64,000 bases of DNA from Sphingomonas pruni NBRC 15498. GTDB lineage: Bacteria; Pseudomonadota; Alphaproteobacteria; Sphingomonadales; Sphingomonadaceae. The translations under genes were made by a program, and so were the position numbers. Below are positions 26,606 through 35,618 of this stretch, one piece after another. The notes beneath the pieces were generated by a model. It was not told the origin of the DNA, did no database searches, and saw only the letters and a list, made by a program, of their open reading frames with translations. The first letter of the stretch is position 1. Each line of letters opens with the position of its first letter. Location of the stretch: positions 1 to 64,000 of the forward strand of contig NZ_BCYZ01000004.1 of assembly GCF_001598455.1 (NCBI RefSeq). Reading direction: 5' to 3'.

Positions 26606-28860
26606 TGGCGACCCGCGCATTGCAACCGCCGACCGATGCCGAGCGCATCGCCGCACTCGAAGCCGAGATCAGCAAGCTCAAGCGGATCAACGCCGCGTTG
26701 ATGGATCGCGTCGAACGCTCGACCGATCTTCAGGGCAACGCCTTCTCGCTGTTCGAAACCGCGATCAGCCTGGAGGGCAAGGTCCGCGAGCGCACGCTCG
26801 ATCTCGAACGGGCACTGGACGCGCTGGCCAGCAGCAACGCCGCGCTGGCGACCGCCAAGGAAGCAGCCGACGACGCCCAGCGCCGGTTGCGTGATGCCAT
26901 CGAGAGCATCAACGAGGGGTTCGCGATCTTCGACGCCGACGACCGGCTCGTCTTGTGCAATCGCACCTATCTCGGGCTTTGGCCGAATATCGCCGATCGT
27001 ATCGTGCCCGGCATGGGGTTCGACGAGATTGCCCGCCTGATCGGCCAGGACGGCACCACGCTGGGCGCGCTCGTCGCCCCCGATCGCTGGGTATCGGAAC
27101 GCGTCGCCCAGCACCGCGTCGCCGAAGGCGGCCATGTCCATGCGCTGGCCGACGGACGCTGGATCCAGATCAACGAACTGCGCACCAGCGAGGGCGGTAT
27201 CGTCGGAGTCTATACCGATATCACCCAGGTCAAGGCGGACGATGCGCGGGAACGCACGCTCGAACTCGCCGAAAAGACCGCCATCCTGCAAGCGACGCTC
27301 GACAATATCCGCCTGGGCGTGTGCGTCTATGATGCCGACCGCAGGTTGATCGCCTGGAACGGCCCCTTGCTGGCAACGATCGGCCTGCCCGACGATGGCA
27401 TGCCGCTGGTGACGACCCATGACGGGCTCGTTGCCGCCTGCGAGCGGATCAATGGGCCGATGCAGCCCGACCGGCCGCTCGATTGGCTACCGCCCGGCTC
27501 GGCTGATGTCGTCGCGCAACGCCGGCATGCCGACGGACGCACGGTCGAAGTGCGGCGATCGTCGATGTCGGGCGGCGGCATGGTGATGAGTTTCGAAGAT
27601 ATTACCGAGCGTCTGCGCGCGGCGGAGGTGCTCCGCGAGGCCAATGAATCGCTCGAACGGAGGGTGCTCCAGCGCACCGCCGATATCGCCGCTGTCAATG
27701 CGCGGCTGCAGCGTGAAGTCGCCGAACGCGAGGCGGCCGAAGCCGCGATGCGATCGGCCAAGACCGCCGCGGAAGAGGCGAACCTGTCCAAGACGCGCTT
27801 CCTGGCCGCCGCGAGCCACGACCTGTTGCAGCCGCTCAATGCGGCGCGGTTGTTCGTCGCCGCACTAGGCGATCGCCGGCTCGCGCTACCGACCCGCGCC
27901 TTGGTGCGACAGACCGGCTCGGCGCTCGATTCGGTCGAGGATCTGCTGGAAGCGTTGCTCGAAATATCCCGGCTCGATGCCGGGTCGATCGTCGCCGAGC
28001 CCGTCGATCTCGCGCTCGACGAACTGCTCGAAAGCATGCGCGCCGAATTCGCGCCGATCGCGCGCGCCCGAGGGCTGAGCTTCAGGATCGAACCGAGCGG
28101 TCATTGGGTGCGGTCGGATTCGCGATTGCTGCGCCGGATGCTGCAGAATCTTATTTCCAATGCGTTGCGCTATACCAGCGAAGGCGGCGTGGAAGTCACC
28201 TGTGTCGCGACCGCCCGCGACTTGACGATCCAGGTCGTCGATACCGGCATCGGCATCGCGGCGATCGACCATCAGCGCATCTTCGAGGAATTCCAGCGTG
28301 TCGGCGAAAGTGGGCGCGATCGCGGCATCGGCCTGGGGCTGGCGATCGTCCAGCGCGCCAGCAAGATGCTCGATCATCGCGTCTCGCTCGACTCCGCACC
28401 GGGCGAGGGTTCGCGCTTCGGGGTGACAGTACCGCTGACGACCGCGCGCGATGCGCGGCAGCAGCTTGCCACGCCCGTCCGGCGCGGCCAGCTCGCCGGA
28501 CGCTGGATCCTGGTGATCGACAACGACCAGTCGATCCTCGACGGGATGGAGGCGATGCTCGAAGGCTGGGGCTGCGAGGTACGGTCCGCGACCGACGCCG
28601 CATCGGCCATGGCTGCGCTCGGCGGGGATCGTCCTGACGTGATCGTCGCCGATTACCATCTCGACAATGGGGCGACGGGTGACGCGGCAATCGCGGATGC
28701 GCGCGCGCATTGCGGCGCGGAAGTGCCAGCGGTCGTCATCACCGCCGATCGCACACCCGAGCTTCGCGAGACGCTGTCGGCGCGGGGACTCCATTTGCTG
28801 ACCAAACCGGTCAAGCCGGCGCAATTGCGCGCCTTGCTGACTCGGCTCGCGACCGGCTGA
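26605..28860 (+). CDS. PAS hybrid histidine kinase (NahK/ErcS'-like)
   Basis: A 751-residue cytosolic kinase with no membrane segment. Order: N-terminal coiled coil (about residues 10-90), PAS 1 (DAIESINEGFAIFDADDRLV), PAS 2 (ATLDNIRLGVCVYDADRRLIAWN), coiled coil, HisKA with phospho-His 405 in ASHDLLQPLNAARLF, HATPase (QNLISNALRYTS, DTGIGI, GIGLGLAIV), and a receiver with Asp 683 (VIVADYHLDNG). The HDLLQPLNAA H-box is that of the NahK/ErcS' group that feeds ethanol-oxidation or biofilm control. It likely senses with FIST and passes signal to the LuxR-type regulator at 29016, directly or through an HPt protein not seen here. Confidence 0.9.
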   Translation: MATRALQPPTDAERIAALEAEISKLKRINAALMDRVERSTDLQGNAFSLFETAISLEGKVRERTLDLERALDALASSNAALATAKEAADDAQRRLRDAIESINEGFAIFDADDRLVLCNRTYLGLWPNIADRIVPGMGFDEIARLIGQDGTTLGALVAPDRWVSERVAQHRVAEGGHVHALADGRWIQINELRTSEGGIVGVYTDITQVKADDARERTLELAEKTAILQATLDNIRLGVCVYDADRRLIAWNGPLLATIGLPDDGMPLVTTHDGLVAACERINGPMQPDRPLDWLPPGSADVVAQRRHADGRTVEVRRSSMSGGGMVMSFEDITERLRAAEVLREANESLERRVLQRTADIAAVNARLQREVAEREAAEAAMRSAKTAAEEANLSKTRFLAAASHDLLQPLNAARLFVAALGDRRLALPTRALVRQTGSALDSVEDLLEALLEISRLDAGSIVAEPVDLALDELLESMRAEFAPIARARGLSFRIEPSGHWVRSDSRLLRRMLQNLISNALRYTSEGGVEVTCVATARDLTIQVVDTGIGIAAIDHQRIFEEFQRVGESGRDRGIGLGLAIVQRASKMLDHRVSLDSAPGEGSRFGVTVPLTTARDARQQLATPVRRGQLAGRWILVIDNDQSILDGMEAMLEGWGCEVRSATDAASAMAALGGDRPDVIVADYHLDNGATGDAAIADARAHCGAEVPAVVITADRTPELRETLSARGLHLLTKPVKPAQLRALLTRLATG

Positions 28861-28910
28861 GACAATCGAGGTCGGTGCGGTTGTGCTTGAAGCGATCCAT
28901 TTCCAAACTT

Positions 28911-28984
28911 GTCGTCCCAGCGAAAGCTGGGATCTCAAGAGGCATCGCGCCACCGCCAGAGACCCCAGCTTTCGCTGGGGTGAC
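28911..28984. repeat. Paired palindromes forming a convergent terminator
   Basis: CCCAGC-GAAA-GCTGGG (28916-28931) and CCCCAGC-TTTC-GCTGGGG (28963-28980) are each hairpins and also complement each other with their flanks (GTCGTCCCAGC against GCTGGGGTGAC). They sit between the convergent kinase and LuxR genes. GTC-CCCAGC-GAAAGC-type palindromes are a common dispersed repeat in alphaproteobacteria. Confidence 0.6.
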
Positions 28985-29015
28985 GGAAGTTTATGGGGCG
29001 ACGGAAAGGTTCCCC

Positions 29016-29663
29016 TCAAGCACGACCGTCGCCGGCGAAATTGACCTTGCCCACCAGGATCACCGCCTGGGTGCGGCTGAATACGCGTAGCTTGCTCAGG
29101 ATGGCGGAGACGTGCGCCTTGACGGTGGTCATCGACACGTCGAGATCATAGGCGATCTGCTTGTTGAGCTTGCCTTCGACGATCAGCCGCAGAACTACTT
29201 TTTGCTGCGGCGTGAGGCTGGCGATCCGGGCCAGGATGTCGGCGGTTTCGGCGTCGGCGGCCTCGTCGCCCTCCTCGACCTCGGGGAGGAAGATGTCGCC
29301 CGACAGGATCGTTTTCAACGCGTCGACGATCGCGCTGCGCCTGAGCGACTTGGGGATGAAACCGGCGGCGCCGGCGGCGATCGCCGATCGCGCCAGGCCC
29401 CGTTCCTGCGCGGCCGAGACGATCACGATCGGCAGCGAGGGGAAGCGGTCGCGCATGGCGACCAGTCCCGAAAATCCGGTCGTGCCGGGCATGTTGAGGT
29501 CGAGCATCACCAGGTCGAAATCGCCTTCACGCTCGACGATCACGGCCGCTTCGTCGATCGACGAGGCCTCGAACAATTCGCATTGATCGAAGGCGACGGC
29601 GATGACCGTTCTCAGGCCGTCACGGACCATCGGATGATCGTCTGCGATCAGGACCCGTTCCAC
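29016..29663 (-). CDS. LuxR/NarL-type response regulator of alcohol oxidation (ErbR/AgmR-like)
   Basis: A 215-residue regulator: receiver domain with acidic pocket (IADDHPMVRDG) and phospho-Asp 55 (VMLDLNMPG), then a LuxR helix-turn-helix (LTPQQKVVLRLIVEGKLNKQIAYDLDVSMTTVKAHVSAILSKL). The start is GTG 29663, preceded by AGGGAGGGCAGGGG; the open frame continues upstream without homology. It follows the PQQ dehydrogenase gene by 101 bp on the same strand. Relatives switch on quinoprotein ethanol dehydrogenase genes. The ATTGnWCYTWGGK sites across the locus are its best candidate targets. Confidence 0.88.
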   Translation of the reverse strand: MERVLIADDHPMVRDGLRTVIAVAFDQCELFEASSIDEAAVIVEREGDFDLVMLDLNMPGTTGFSGLVAMRDRFPSLPIVIVSAAQERGLARSAIAAGAAGFIPKSLRRSAIVDALKTILSGDIFLPEVEEGDEAADAETADILARIASLTPQQKVVLRLIVEGKLNKQIAYDLDVSMTTVKAHVSAILSKLRVFSRTQAVILVGKVNFAGDGRA

Positions 29664-29764
29664 GTACCCCTGCCCTCCCTGGCTCGCATCGCGTACCGCA
29701 GCCGGTGGGACCGGGGAAGCTGGGGCGGCGCTTGACAGCGCCGCCCCCAGGGATCCCGTCATCG

Positions 29765-31561
29765 TCACTGCTTTGGCAGCTTGAACACCCAGAGCGCCCC
29801 GCCCTGGCTGATTTCCTTGACCGCCTTGGCGACCTCGCCGCCCCAGAGCGGAACCGCGCCGCCCCAGCCCGACATCACGGCCACATATTGCTCGCCATCC
29901 TGTTCCCAGGTGACCGGCGAACCGACCACGCCCGAACCGGTATTGAACTTCCACAATTCCTTGCCGGTCTTGGCGTCGAACGCTTTCAGATACCCTTCGG
30001 GCGTGCCGGTGAAGACCAGGTTGCCGGCCGTGGTCAGAACGCCTCCCCAAAGCGGAGCCTTGTTCTTATATTCCCACTTGATCTTGCCGGTGGTCGGATC
30101 GATCGCGCGCAGCACGCCGATATGGTCTTCGTAGAGCGGCTTGATGGTGAAGCCGGCGCCGAGATAGGCCGCGCCCTTCTTATAGGTGATGGGCTCGTTC
30201 CAGATGTCCATGCCCCATTCGTTGGAGGGGACGTAGAACATGCCGGTCTGCTGACTGAACGCCATCGGCATCCAGTTCTTGCCGCCCAGGAAACTCGGCG
30301 CGGAGAACACGGTATTGCCCTTCTCGCCGGTCGGCGGCCCTGGCCGGTTGTTGGGGTCGAACATCGGCCGGCCCTTCTTGTCGTAACCGGTCGCCCAGGT
30401 GACCTTCGACACGAATGGCGTCGCCGAAATGAACTTGCCGTTGGTGCGGTCGAGCACGAAGAAGAAGCCGTTGCGATTGGCCTGCGCGCCGAGCTTCATC
30501 GGCTTGCCGTTGATCGTCGCATCGAATGGAATGAACTCGTTGACGCCGTCGAAATCCCAACCGTCATGCGGCGTGTATTGGTAGTGCCACTTGATCTCGC
30601 CGGTGTCGGGATCGATTGCGAGCAGCGACGAGGTATAGAGGTTGTCGCCCGGGCGCAGATTGCTGTTCCAGGGGCCGGGGTTGCCGGTGCCGAAGAAGAG
30701 CGAATTGGTGTCGGGGTCATAGGTGCCGCCGAGCCACGTCGCGCCACCGCCATTCTTGTACATGTCGCCCGGCCAGCTCGCGTTGAGCTTGCCGGTCATG
30801 GTGCTCTCCTTGCCGTTGAGCATGCCCATATTGCCCTCGACCGTCGGGCGTGACCACACCAGCTCGCCGGTATTGACGTCGCGCGCCTCGACCTTGCCGA
30901 TGATGCCGAATTCGCCGCCCGAATTACCGTAGATCACCTTGCCTTTCACGATCATCGGCGCGGCGGTGAAGCTGTAGCCTGCCGAATAATCGGCCAGCGT
31001 CTTGTTCCAGATCACCTTGCCGGTTTTGCGGTTCAGCGCGACCAGATGCGCGTCGAGCGTGCCGAAGATGATCTTGTCGCCATAAATGGCGGCGCCGCGA
31101 TTGACGACGTCGCAGCACGGCATGATGCCGTCGGGCAAACGGGCATCATATTCCCACATCTTTTCGCCGGTATGCGCGTCGAAGGCGAATAGCCGCGAAT
31201 AGGATCCAGTGACGTAGATCACGCCGTCATAGACGATCGGCTGCGATTCCTGCCCGCGCTGTTTCTCGCCACCCAGCGACGAGGCAAAAGCGGGTACCAT
31301 CTTCGCGACATTGTCGGCGTTGATCGTGGTCAGCGGACTGAAACGCTGCGCCTTGGGTCCCATGCCATAGGTAAGCACCGAGCTGGTGTTGGTCGCCGAG
31401 GCCATCAGGTCGTCGTCGGTAGGTCCAGCCTGAGCCGGTGCCGGAGCGGCAGCCTTCGGGGGCTCCGCGGGGCCGTCGGCCGCCAGTGCCGCGCCGGTCG
31501 GACCGGAAATCATCAAGCCAGCCAGCGCGCTCGTCGCTATCAGCCGGTGGAGCCTCTTCAT
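29765..31561 (-). CDS. PQQ-dependent alcohol dehydrogenase, predicted lanthanide type
   Basis: A 598-residue periplasmic quinoprotein with signal peptide (cleavage near residue 28) and an eight-bladed propeller. It oxidises ethanol or other primary alcohols and passes electrons to cytochrome c-550. Seen: vicinal disulfide Cys 149-150 (MPCCDVV), metal ligands Glu 217 (NSGGEFGI) and Asn 294 (GTGNPGPWN), and catalytic Asp 336 in HDGWDFDG. Residue 338, two after the catalytic base, is Asp; that extra acid marks lanthanide-dependent enzymes (XoxF, PedH, ExaF), while calcium enzymes have Ala, Ser or Thr. ATG 31561 follows GGGGAAGGA. Confidence 0.9.
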   Translation of the reverse strand: MKRLHRLIATSALAGLMISGPTGAALAADGPAEPPKAAAPAPAQAGPTDDDLMASATNTSSVLTYGMGPKAQRFSPLTTINADNVAKMVPAFASSLGGEKQRGQESQPIVYDGVIYVTGSYSRLFAFDAHTGEKMWEYDARLPDGIMPCCDVVNRGAAIYGDKIIFGTLDAHLVALNRKTGKVIWNKTLADYSAGYSFTAAPMIVKGKVIYGNSGGEFGIIGKVEARDVNTGELVWSRPTVEGNMGMLNGKESTMTGKLNASWPGDMYKNGGGATWLGGTYDPDTNSLFFGTGNPGPWNSNLRPGDNLYTSSLLAIDPDTGEIKWHYQYTPHDGWDFDGVNEFIPFDATINGKPMKLGAQANRNGFFFVLDRTNGKFISATPFVSKVTWATGYDKKGRPMFDPNNRPGPPTGEKGNTVFSAPSFLGGKNWMPMAFSQQTGMFYVPSNEWGMDIWNEPITYKKGAAYLGAGFTIKPLYEDHIGVLRAIDPTTGKIKWEYKNKAPLWGGVLTTAGNLVFTGTPEGYLKAFDAKTGKELWKFNTGSGVVGSPVTWEQDGEQYVAVMSGWGGAVPLWGGEVAKAVKEISQGGALWVFKLPKQ

Positions 31562-31635
31562 TATCCTTCCCCTCATTTTGTCTACCGATCCAGATCGGTC
31601 GGGGATGATGCTTATGTGCGGGTGTATCCGGAGCA

Positions 31636-31653
31636 ATTGGACCTAGGGACTAC
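31636..31653. promoter_or_regulatory. Candidate alcohol-locus regulator site E
   Basis: ATTGGACCTAGGGACTAC, 75-92 bp upstream of the PQQ dehydrogenase start. Fits ATTGnWCYTWGGK, shared with sites at 23269, 33042, 41363 and 44459. Confidence 0.5.
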
Positions 31654-31674
31654 GTGAATGTCCCAAGACGCCGC

Positions 31675-32538
31675 TCAGCTCAGGATCGGTTCCCGGTGCA
31701 CCACCCCGTAGCGTGCGAAAATCGCTTTCATCCTGCCGTCGGCGATGACAGCGGTCATCTGTTTCTCGAGTTCATCCGCAAGATCGCGGCTGTCGTCCCT
31801 GACCGCGAACCCGACATTCCATCCGGGATTGAAGATCAGCGGAACAAGTCCCTTTCGCTCGATCAGGCGCCCCCCGGGCTTCATGCCATGTTCGATCTGC
31901 GCGCGAGTCGCGACCGTCGCATCGGCGTCGCCGGAGGCGACCGCCGCCACCGCGTCGGCACCGGTATAGACATGCCGCACGTCGGCGCGCAGCGAGCCGC
32001 CGAACGCGCCCGACAAATACATATCCGGGATGCTTGCGGTCTCGACCACCAGGCGCTTGCCCTTGAGCTGCGGCGGCGGGACTTCGCAATCGGTCGTTTC
32101 GCGATTGCAGGCCATTTCGAAGGTCTCGCGATAATAGGGGCCGGCGATCACCGCGCGGTCATTGTCGATCTGCAATTTGCGATCGACGGGCACGTGCATC
32201 ATCAGGTCGCAGGGTGGCTGGCCGACGACGGTGCCCTTCCAAACCATGTTGCGCAGGTCGTCGCCGAGATCGTCGCCGGCCAGGAACTGGCGGACATCCG
32301 TCTTGACGCCGATCCCTTCGGCGAGCAGCGCCGCCAGATCGACATCGATGCCGGTTAGCCGCCCCTCGGCCATCCATGACCAGGGCTCGTAATCCTTGTA
32401 GACCGCGACAGTGAGCACGCCCTTGGCCTTCACCTTGTCGAGCGGGCTCGCCCAGGCGCCGGGGACGCCGATGGCGGCACCTGCGAGCGCCCCGCCCAAC
32501 GCAGCCAATACGTGGCGACGGGAAAGGAGAGCGCTCAC
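31675..32538 (-). CDS. Quinoprotein-dehydrogenase-associated substrate-binding-like protein
   Basis: A 287-residue periplasmic protein with a signal (SRRHVLAALGGALAGAAIGVPGAWA) and a family 3 solute-binding fold: LTVAVYKDYEPWSWMAEGRLTGIDVDLAALLAE and, near the end, DDSRDLADELEKQMTAVIADGRMKAIFARYGV. A Cys pair (ACNRETTDC) lies mid-protein. No ABC permease or ATPase is nearby; the family occurs with PQQ alcohol dehydrogenases (like MxaJ/XoxJ) and is thought to help dehydrogenase maturation or activity rather than transport. GTG 32538 overlaps the cytochrome stop. Confidence 0.87.
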   Translation of the reverse strand: MSALLSRRHVLAALGGALAGAAIGVPGAWASPLDKVKAKGVLTVAVYKDYEPWSWMAEGRLTGIDVDLAALLAEGIGVKTDVRQFLAGDDLGDDLRNMVWKGTVVGQPPCDLMMHVPVDRKLQIDNDRAVIAGPYYRETFEMACNRETTDCEVPPPQLKGKRLVVETASIPDMYLSGAFGGSLRADVRHVYTGADAVAAVASGDADATVATRAQIEHGMKPGGRLIERKGLVPLIFNPGWNVGFAVRDDSRDLADELEKQMTAVIADGRMKAIFARYGVVHREPILS

Positions 32539-32978
32539 TCGTCGGTATGCTTCGTCTCGAGCCAGGCGCGGATCGCCCAGCCGGCCTTTTGCCCGAGGAT
32601 CTCGCCCATCGGCGGCATGTAGACCTTGCCGTCGTGCGACGAACCATGATGGTAACGCTGGACGAACCATTCGTCGCCGGTGTCGCCGAGTTCGAGATAG
32701 CGCAGGTCTGGTGCGATGCCGCCGCTGATCGCCTCCAGACCGTGGCAGCGCGCGCAATTCTGGCCGTAGGCGAACTCGCCGATCTTGATGGCGTCGGCAT
32801 TGCCGCGATACGGATTGTGCGTCAGCCAGGTGTCATTGTCGGGCTTGATGTCGGGCAGCTTGCTGGTGTCGACCGGCTGCGGCGTGACGGGGCCGTGCCC
32901 CATGACCTGGGTAGCCGTCGCGCCCGCCAATAACGCGAACGAGACGCCCAGCGCCACGCGATTGAAAACCTTGTTCAT
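32535..32978 (-). CDS. pedF: Cytochrome c-550 PedF
   Basis: A 147-residue periplasmic c-type cytochrome with an N-terminal signal (VALGVSFALLAGATATQVMG). The haem site is CARCH (Cys 75, Cys 78, His 79) and the sixth ligand is probably a Met in VYMPPMGE (121 or 124). It takes electrons from the PQQ alcohol dehydrogenase encoded two genes downstream. It is first in the minus-strand operon cytochrome, binding-like protein, dehydrogenase, LuxR regulator, and diverges from the propeller gene with a candidate regulator site between them. Confidence 0.9.
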   Translation of the reverse strand: MNKVFNRVALGVSFALLAGATATQVMGHGPVTPQPVDTSKLPDIKPDNDTWLTHNPYRGNADAIKIGEFAYGQNCARCHGLEAISGGIAPDLRYLELGDTGDEWFVQRYHHGSSHDGKVYMPPMGEILGQKAGWAIRAWLETKHTDE

Positions 32979-33041
32979 CGTGCCTCTCCACAGACCGGTA
33001 TTCCGGACCGCGGCACACTATCGGACCTGCGTCCCGCTTAT

Positions 33042-33059
33042 ATTGTACTTTGGTAGAGA
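33042..33059. promoter_or_regulatory. Candidate alcohol-locus regulator site C
   Basis: ATTGTACTTTGGTAGAGA in the 115-bp divergent region between cytochrome c-550 and the PQQ-associated propeller. It fits ATTGnWCYTWGGK and could serve both directions. Confidence 0.55.
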
Positions 33060-33093
33060 AGCGCGCCCGCCCCGGACGTAATACCATAGTGCC

Positions 33094-34053
33094 ATGCACA
33101 GGCTCTCGCTCCTTCTCGCTTTCTCGCTGTTGCCGGCAACGGCGCGGGCGGAGACGATCTACGTCACCAACGAAAAGGCGGGGACGATCTCGGTGATCGA
33201 CGGCGCGACGCTCAAGGTTACGGCAACCTGGCCCGTCGGCAAGCGGCCTCGCGGGCTGTTGCTGTCGCGCGACGGCAAGTATCTCTATGTCTGCGCCAGC
33301 GACGCGAACGCCGTGCAGGTTATCGACCGGGCAAGCGGCAAGGTAGTCGCCGACCTGCCCTCGGGCGAAGATCCCGAACAATTCGCGCTGTCGGTCGACG
33401 GGCGGATGCTGTTCGCGGCCAATGAACGCGATGCGGCGGTTACCGCGATAGACGTGCCGAGCAAGTCCGTGGCCTTCCAACTCGTCGTCGGCGTCGAGCC
33501 CGAAGGCATGGCGACGAGCCCTGACGGCACCACCGTCATCTCCACCTCGGAGACCGACAATTCGATCCACTGGATCGATCTTGCCAGCCGCAGCGATGTC
33601 GCAGTCACGGAGGTCGGGGCGCGGCCACGCCACGCCGAATTCACCGCCGACGGCAAGCAATTATGGGTATCCGCCGAAATCGGCGGCTATGTCTCCGTGA
33701 TCGACGTCGCCAGCCGCAAGGTAACCGACCGCATCACCTTTGCTCCACCCGGCGTTCTCGGCAGCACGATCATGCCGGTGGGCGTGAACTTCACGCCTGA
33801 CCGAAAGACCGCGCTGGTCGCGTTGGGACGCGGCAATAGCATCGCGTTCGTCGACGTCGCGTCGCGCAAGGTGACGGGCTACGTCCCGGTCGGTGGCCGC
33901 GTCTGGCATCTCGCGATCAGCGCCGACGGCCAGCGCGCCTTCTCCGCCAACGGCCTGACCAACGATGTCTCGGTCGTCGATATCGCCAGTCGAAAGGTGG
34001 TCGCCACCATCCCGGTCGACAAGGCGCCCTGGGGAGTCGTCATCGCGGAATGA
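33094..34053 (+). CDS. PQQ-dependent-catabolism-associated beta-propeller protein
   Basis: A 319-residue periplasmic protein: signal peptide (LSLLLAFSLLPATARAE) then YVTN-type propeller blades (IYVTNEKAGTISVIDGATLKV, YVCASDANAVQVIDRASGKVV, and further blades through KAPWGVVIAE). The family co-occurs with quinoprotein alcohol dehydrogenases but its function is unknown; it may shield or load the enzyme. It leads the plus-strand run propeller, porin, TonB receptor, acetate-CoA ligase. Confidence 0.88.
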   Translation: MHRLSLLLAFSLLPATARAETIYVTNEKAGTISVIDGATLKVTATWPVGKRPRGLLLSRDGKYLYVCASDANAVQVIDRASGKVVADLPSGEDPEQFALSVDGRMLFAANERDAAVTAIDVPSKSVAFQLVVGVEPEGMATSPDGTTVISTSETDNSIHWIDLASRSDVAVTEVGARPRHAEFTADGKQLWVSAEIGGYVSVIDVASRKVTDRITFAPPGVLGSTIMPVGVNFTPDRKTALVALGRGNSIAFVDVASRKVTGYVPVGGRVWHLAISADGQRAFSANGLTNDVSVVDIASRKVVATIPVDKAPWGVVIAE

Positions 34054-34068
34054 CCGCGAGCGGCCGGC

Positions 34069-34086
34069 ACGGACCTAAAGTTCAAT
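34069..34086 (-). promoter_or_regulatory. Possible alcohol-locus regulator site D
   Basis: On the minus strand ATTGAACTTTAGGTCCGT matches site B (ATTGAACCTTGGTCC) with one extra base. It lies 78-95 bp before the porin start. The spacing difference makes it weaker than the other copies. Confidence 0.35.
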
Positions 34087-34163
34087 TTCCGGCAAGCGCC
34101 GACACCGGCACCTTCCCGATCGACGGCGACCTACACCGCCGCTGACACAGAGGGAGGATGTCA

Positions 34164-35549
34164 ATGAAGGGACGGGCCATACGGCTCGCCGCCGCGACCG
34201 CGGCTGCGTGCATGATCTTGGGGGCAACGCCCGCACTCGCGCAAAGCGCCAATGCCGATCTGCTGCTCAAGCTCAAGGAAAAGGGCATCCTGTCGGATGA
34301 GGAATATCAGCAGCTGATGGTGCGCGACCAGGCGCAGGCCGCTCCCGCCCAGCCCGCGCCGCAAGCGGCGGCGGCGGCGCTGGACGACAAGAAGATCGTG
34401 CGCATGAGCGATAGCGGCGTCGGCTTCGAAATGGCCGGCGTCACGCTCAAATTCTCCGGTTCGGTCAACGGGTTCTATGTCCATGACAGTGGCGACAAAT
34501 CGACCGCCAACACCACCGTCGCCGGCGGGCTCGCGACGGTAGGCAACAACAGTTCGTCGGTGCGCAACGGCCTGTTGCCGGGCTTCCTCAAGGTCGACGT
34601 GACGACCAAGCAGGCCGGTTGGGATATCGGCGCGCATTTCGGCCTGTACCCGGGCATCAACAGCGTGACCGGCGTCGGCGGGGCCAATTCGGGTGGCAAT
34701 CCCACCGCATTGGGGACCAGCGGGATCGACTTCCGCCAGACCTATTTGACGTTCGGCAAGCCCAATATCGGCGAATTCAAGATCGGCCGAGATATCGGCC
34801 TGTTCGGATCGGAAGCCATCCTGAACGACATCACCCTGCTGTCGAGTGGAACGCCGGCGGGCAATGCGGCGCCGTCCAACACGACGCTGGGCCGTATCGG
34901 CATCGGCTATATCTACACCGATTTCCAGCCGCAGATCACCTATACCACCCCAAAGCTCGGCGGCTTCCAGGCGTCGTTCGGCGTGTTCCAGCCGCTGACC
35001 ACGATCGGCTCGGGCGAGATCAACGGCACACCGGGTTTCCAGGCGAAGCTCGTCTATGACTTCAAGGCAGGTGGTGTCGCCGGGCACCTCTGGGTCTCAG
35101 GCATCACCCAGAAGCATGACGGCGTCGGCGGATTCCCCAGCTACACCGGCAATGCCATCGATGTCGGCGCCAAGTTCAGCGTCGCCGGTTTCACTGCGCT
35201 CGGTTATTATTACACCGGCAGCGGCGTCGGTACGACCGGCCTGTTCCTGCTCTCGACCGCCGCCAACGGCCGCAAGCGCGACAGCGACGGCTTCTATGGC
35301 CAGGCGACCTACACGATCGGCAAGTTCACGCTCGGCGGCAGTTATGGCGAGAGCCGCCTCGACCTCGCACCGGGCGAGATCAATCCGATCCTAGTCCGCA
35401 AGAATTCGAGCTGGGTCGGTCAGGCGCGCTACGGCCTCACCTCCTGGGTGACGCTGCTCGGCGAATACGTCCACACCAAGGCCGAAGCGCAGGGGATCAA
35501 TCAGGCGACGTCCAACGCGGCCGCCGCCGGGGCGATCCTGTTCTTCTAG
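34164..35549 (+). CDS. Outer-membrane porin (DcaP-like)
   Basis: A 461-residue porin: signal peptide (RLAAATAAACMILGATPALAQ), a short helical lead (ADLLLKLKEKGILSDEEYQQLM) followed by an Ala/Pro linker, then a beta-barrel ending in a C-terminal aromatic (GAILFF) as needed for Bam insertion. The lead resembles the coiled-coil start of DcaP-like porins, which pass small acids or alcohols. ATG 34164 sits 6 bp after AGGGAGG; ATG 34158 abuts it and is less likely. Position in the alcohol locus suggests substrate entry or acetate flux. Confidence 0.82.
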   Translation: MKGRAIRLAAATAAACMILGATPALAQSANADLLLKLKEKGILSDEEYQQLMVRDQAQAAPAQPAPQAAAAALDDKKIVRMSDSGVGFEMAGVTLKFSGSVNGFYVHDSGDKSTANTTVAGGLATVGNNSSSVRNGLLPGFLKVDVTTKQAGWDIGAHFGLYPGINSVTGVGGANSGGNPTALGTSGIDFRQTYLTFGKPNIGEFKIGRDIGLFGSEAILNDITLLSSGTPAGNAAPSNTTLGRIGIGYIYTDFQPQITYTTPKLGGFQASFGVFQPLTTIGSGEINGTPGFQAKLVYDFKAGGVAGHLWVSGITQKHDGVGGFPSYTGNAIDVGAKFSVAGFTALGYYYTGSGVGTTGLFLLSTAANGRKRDSDGFYGQATYTIGKFTLGGSYGESRLDLAPGEINPILVRKNSSWVGQARYGLTSWVTLLGEYVHTKAEAQGINQATSNAAAAGAILFF

Positions 35550-35618
35550 TCCCGCTTGCCAAGGGCGGCGTCCGGGGCCACCGCTCCGGCCGCCGCTCCA
35601 ACCTCAAAAGGTCAGCCG

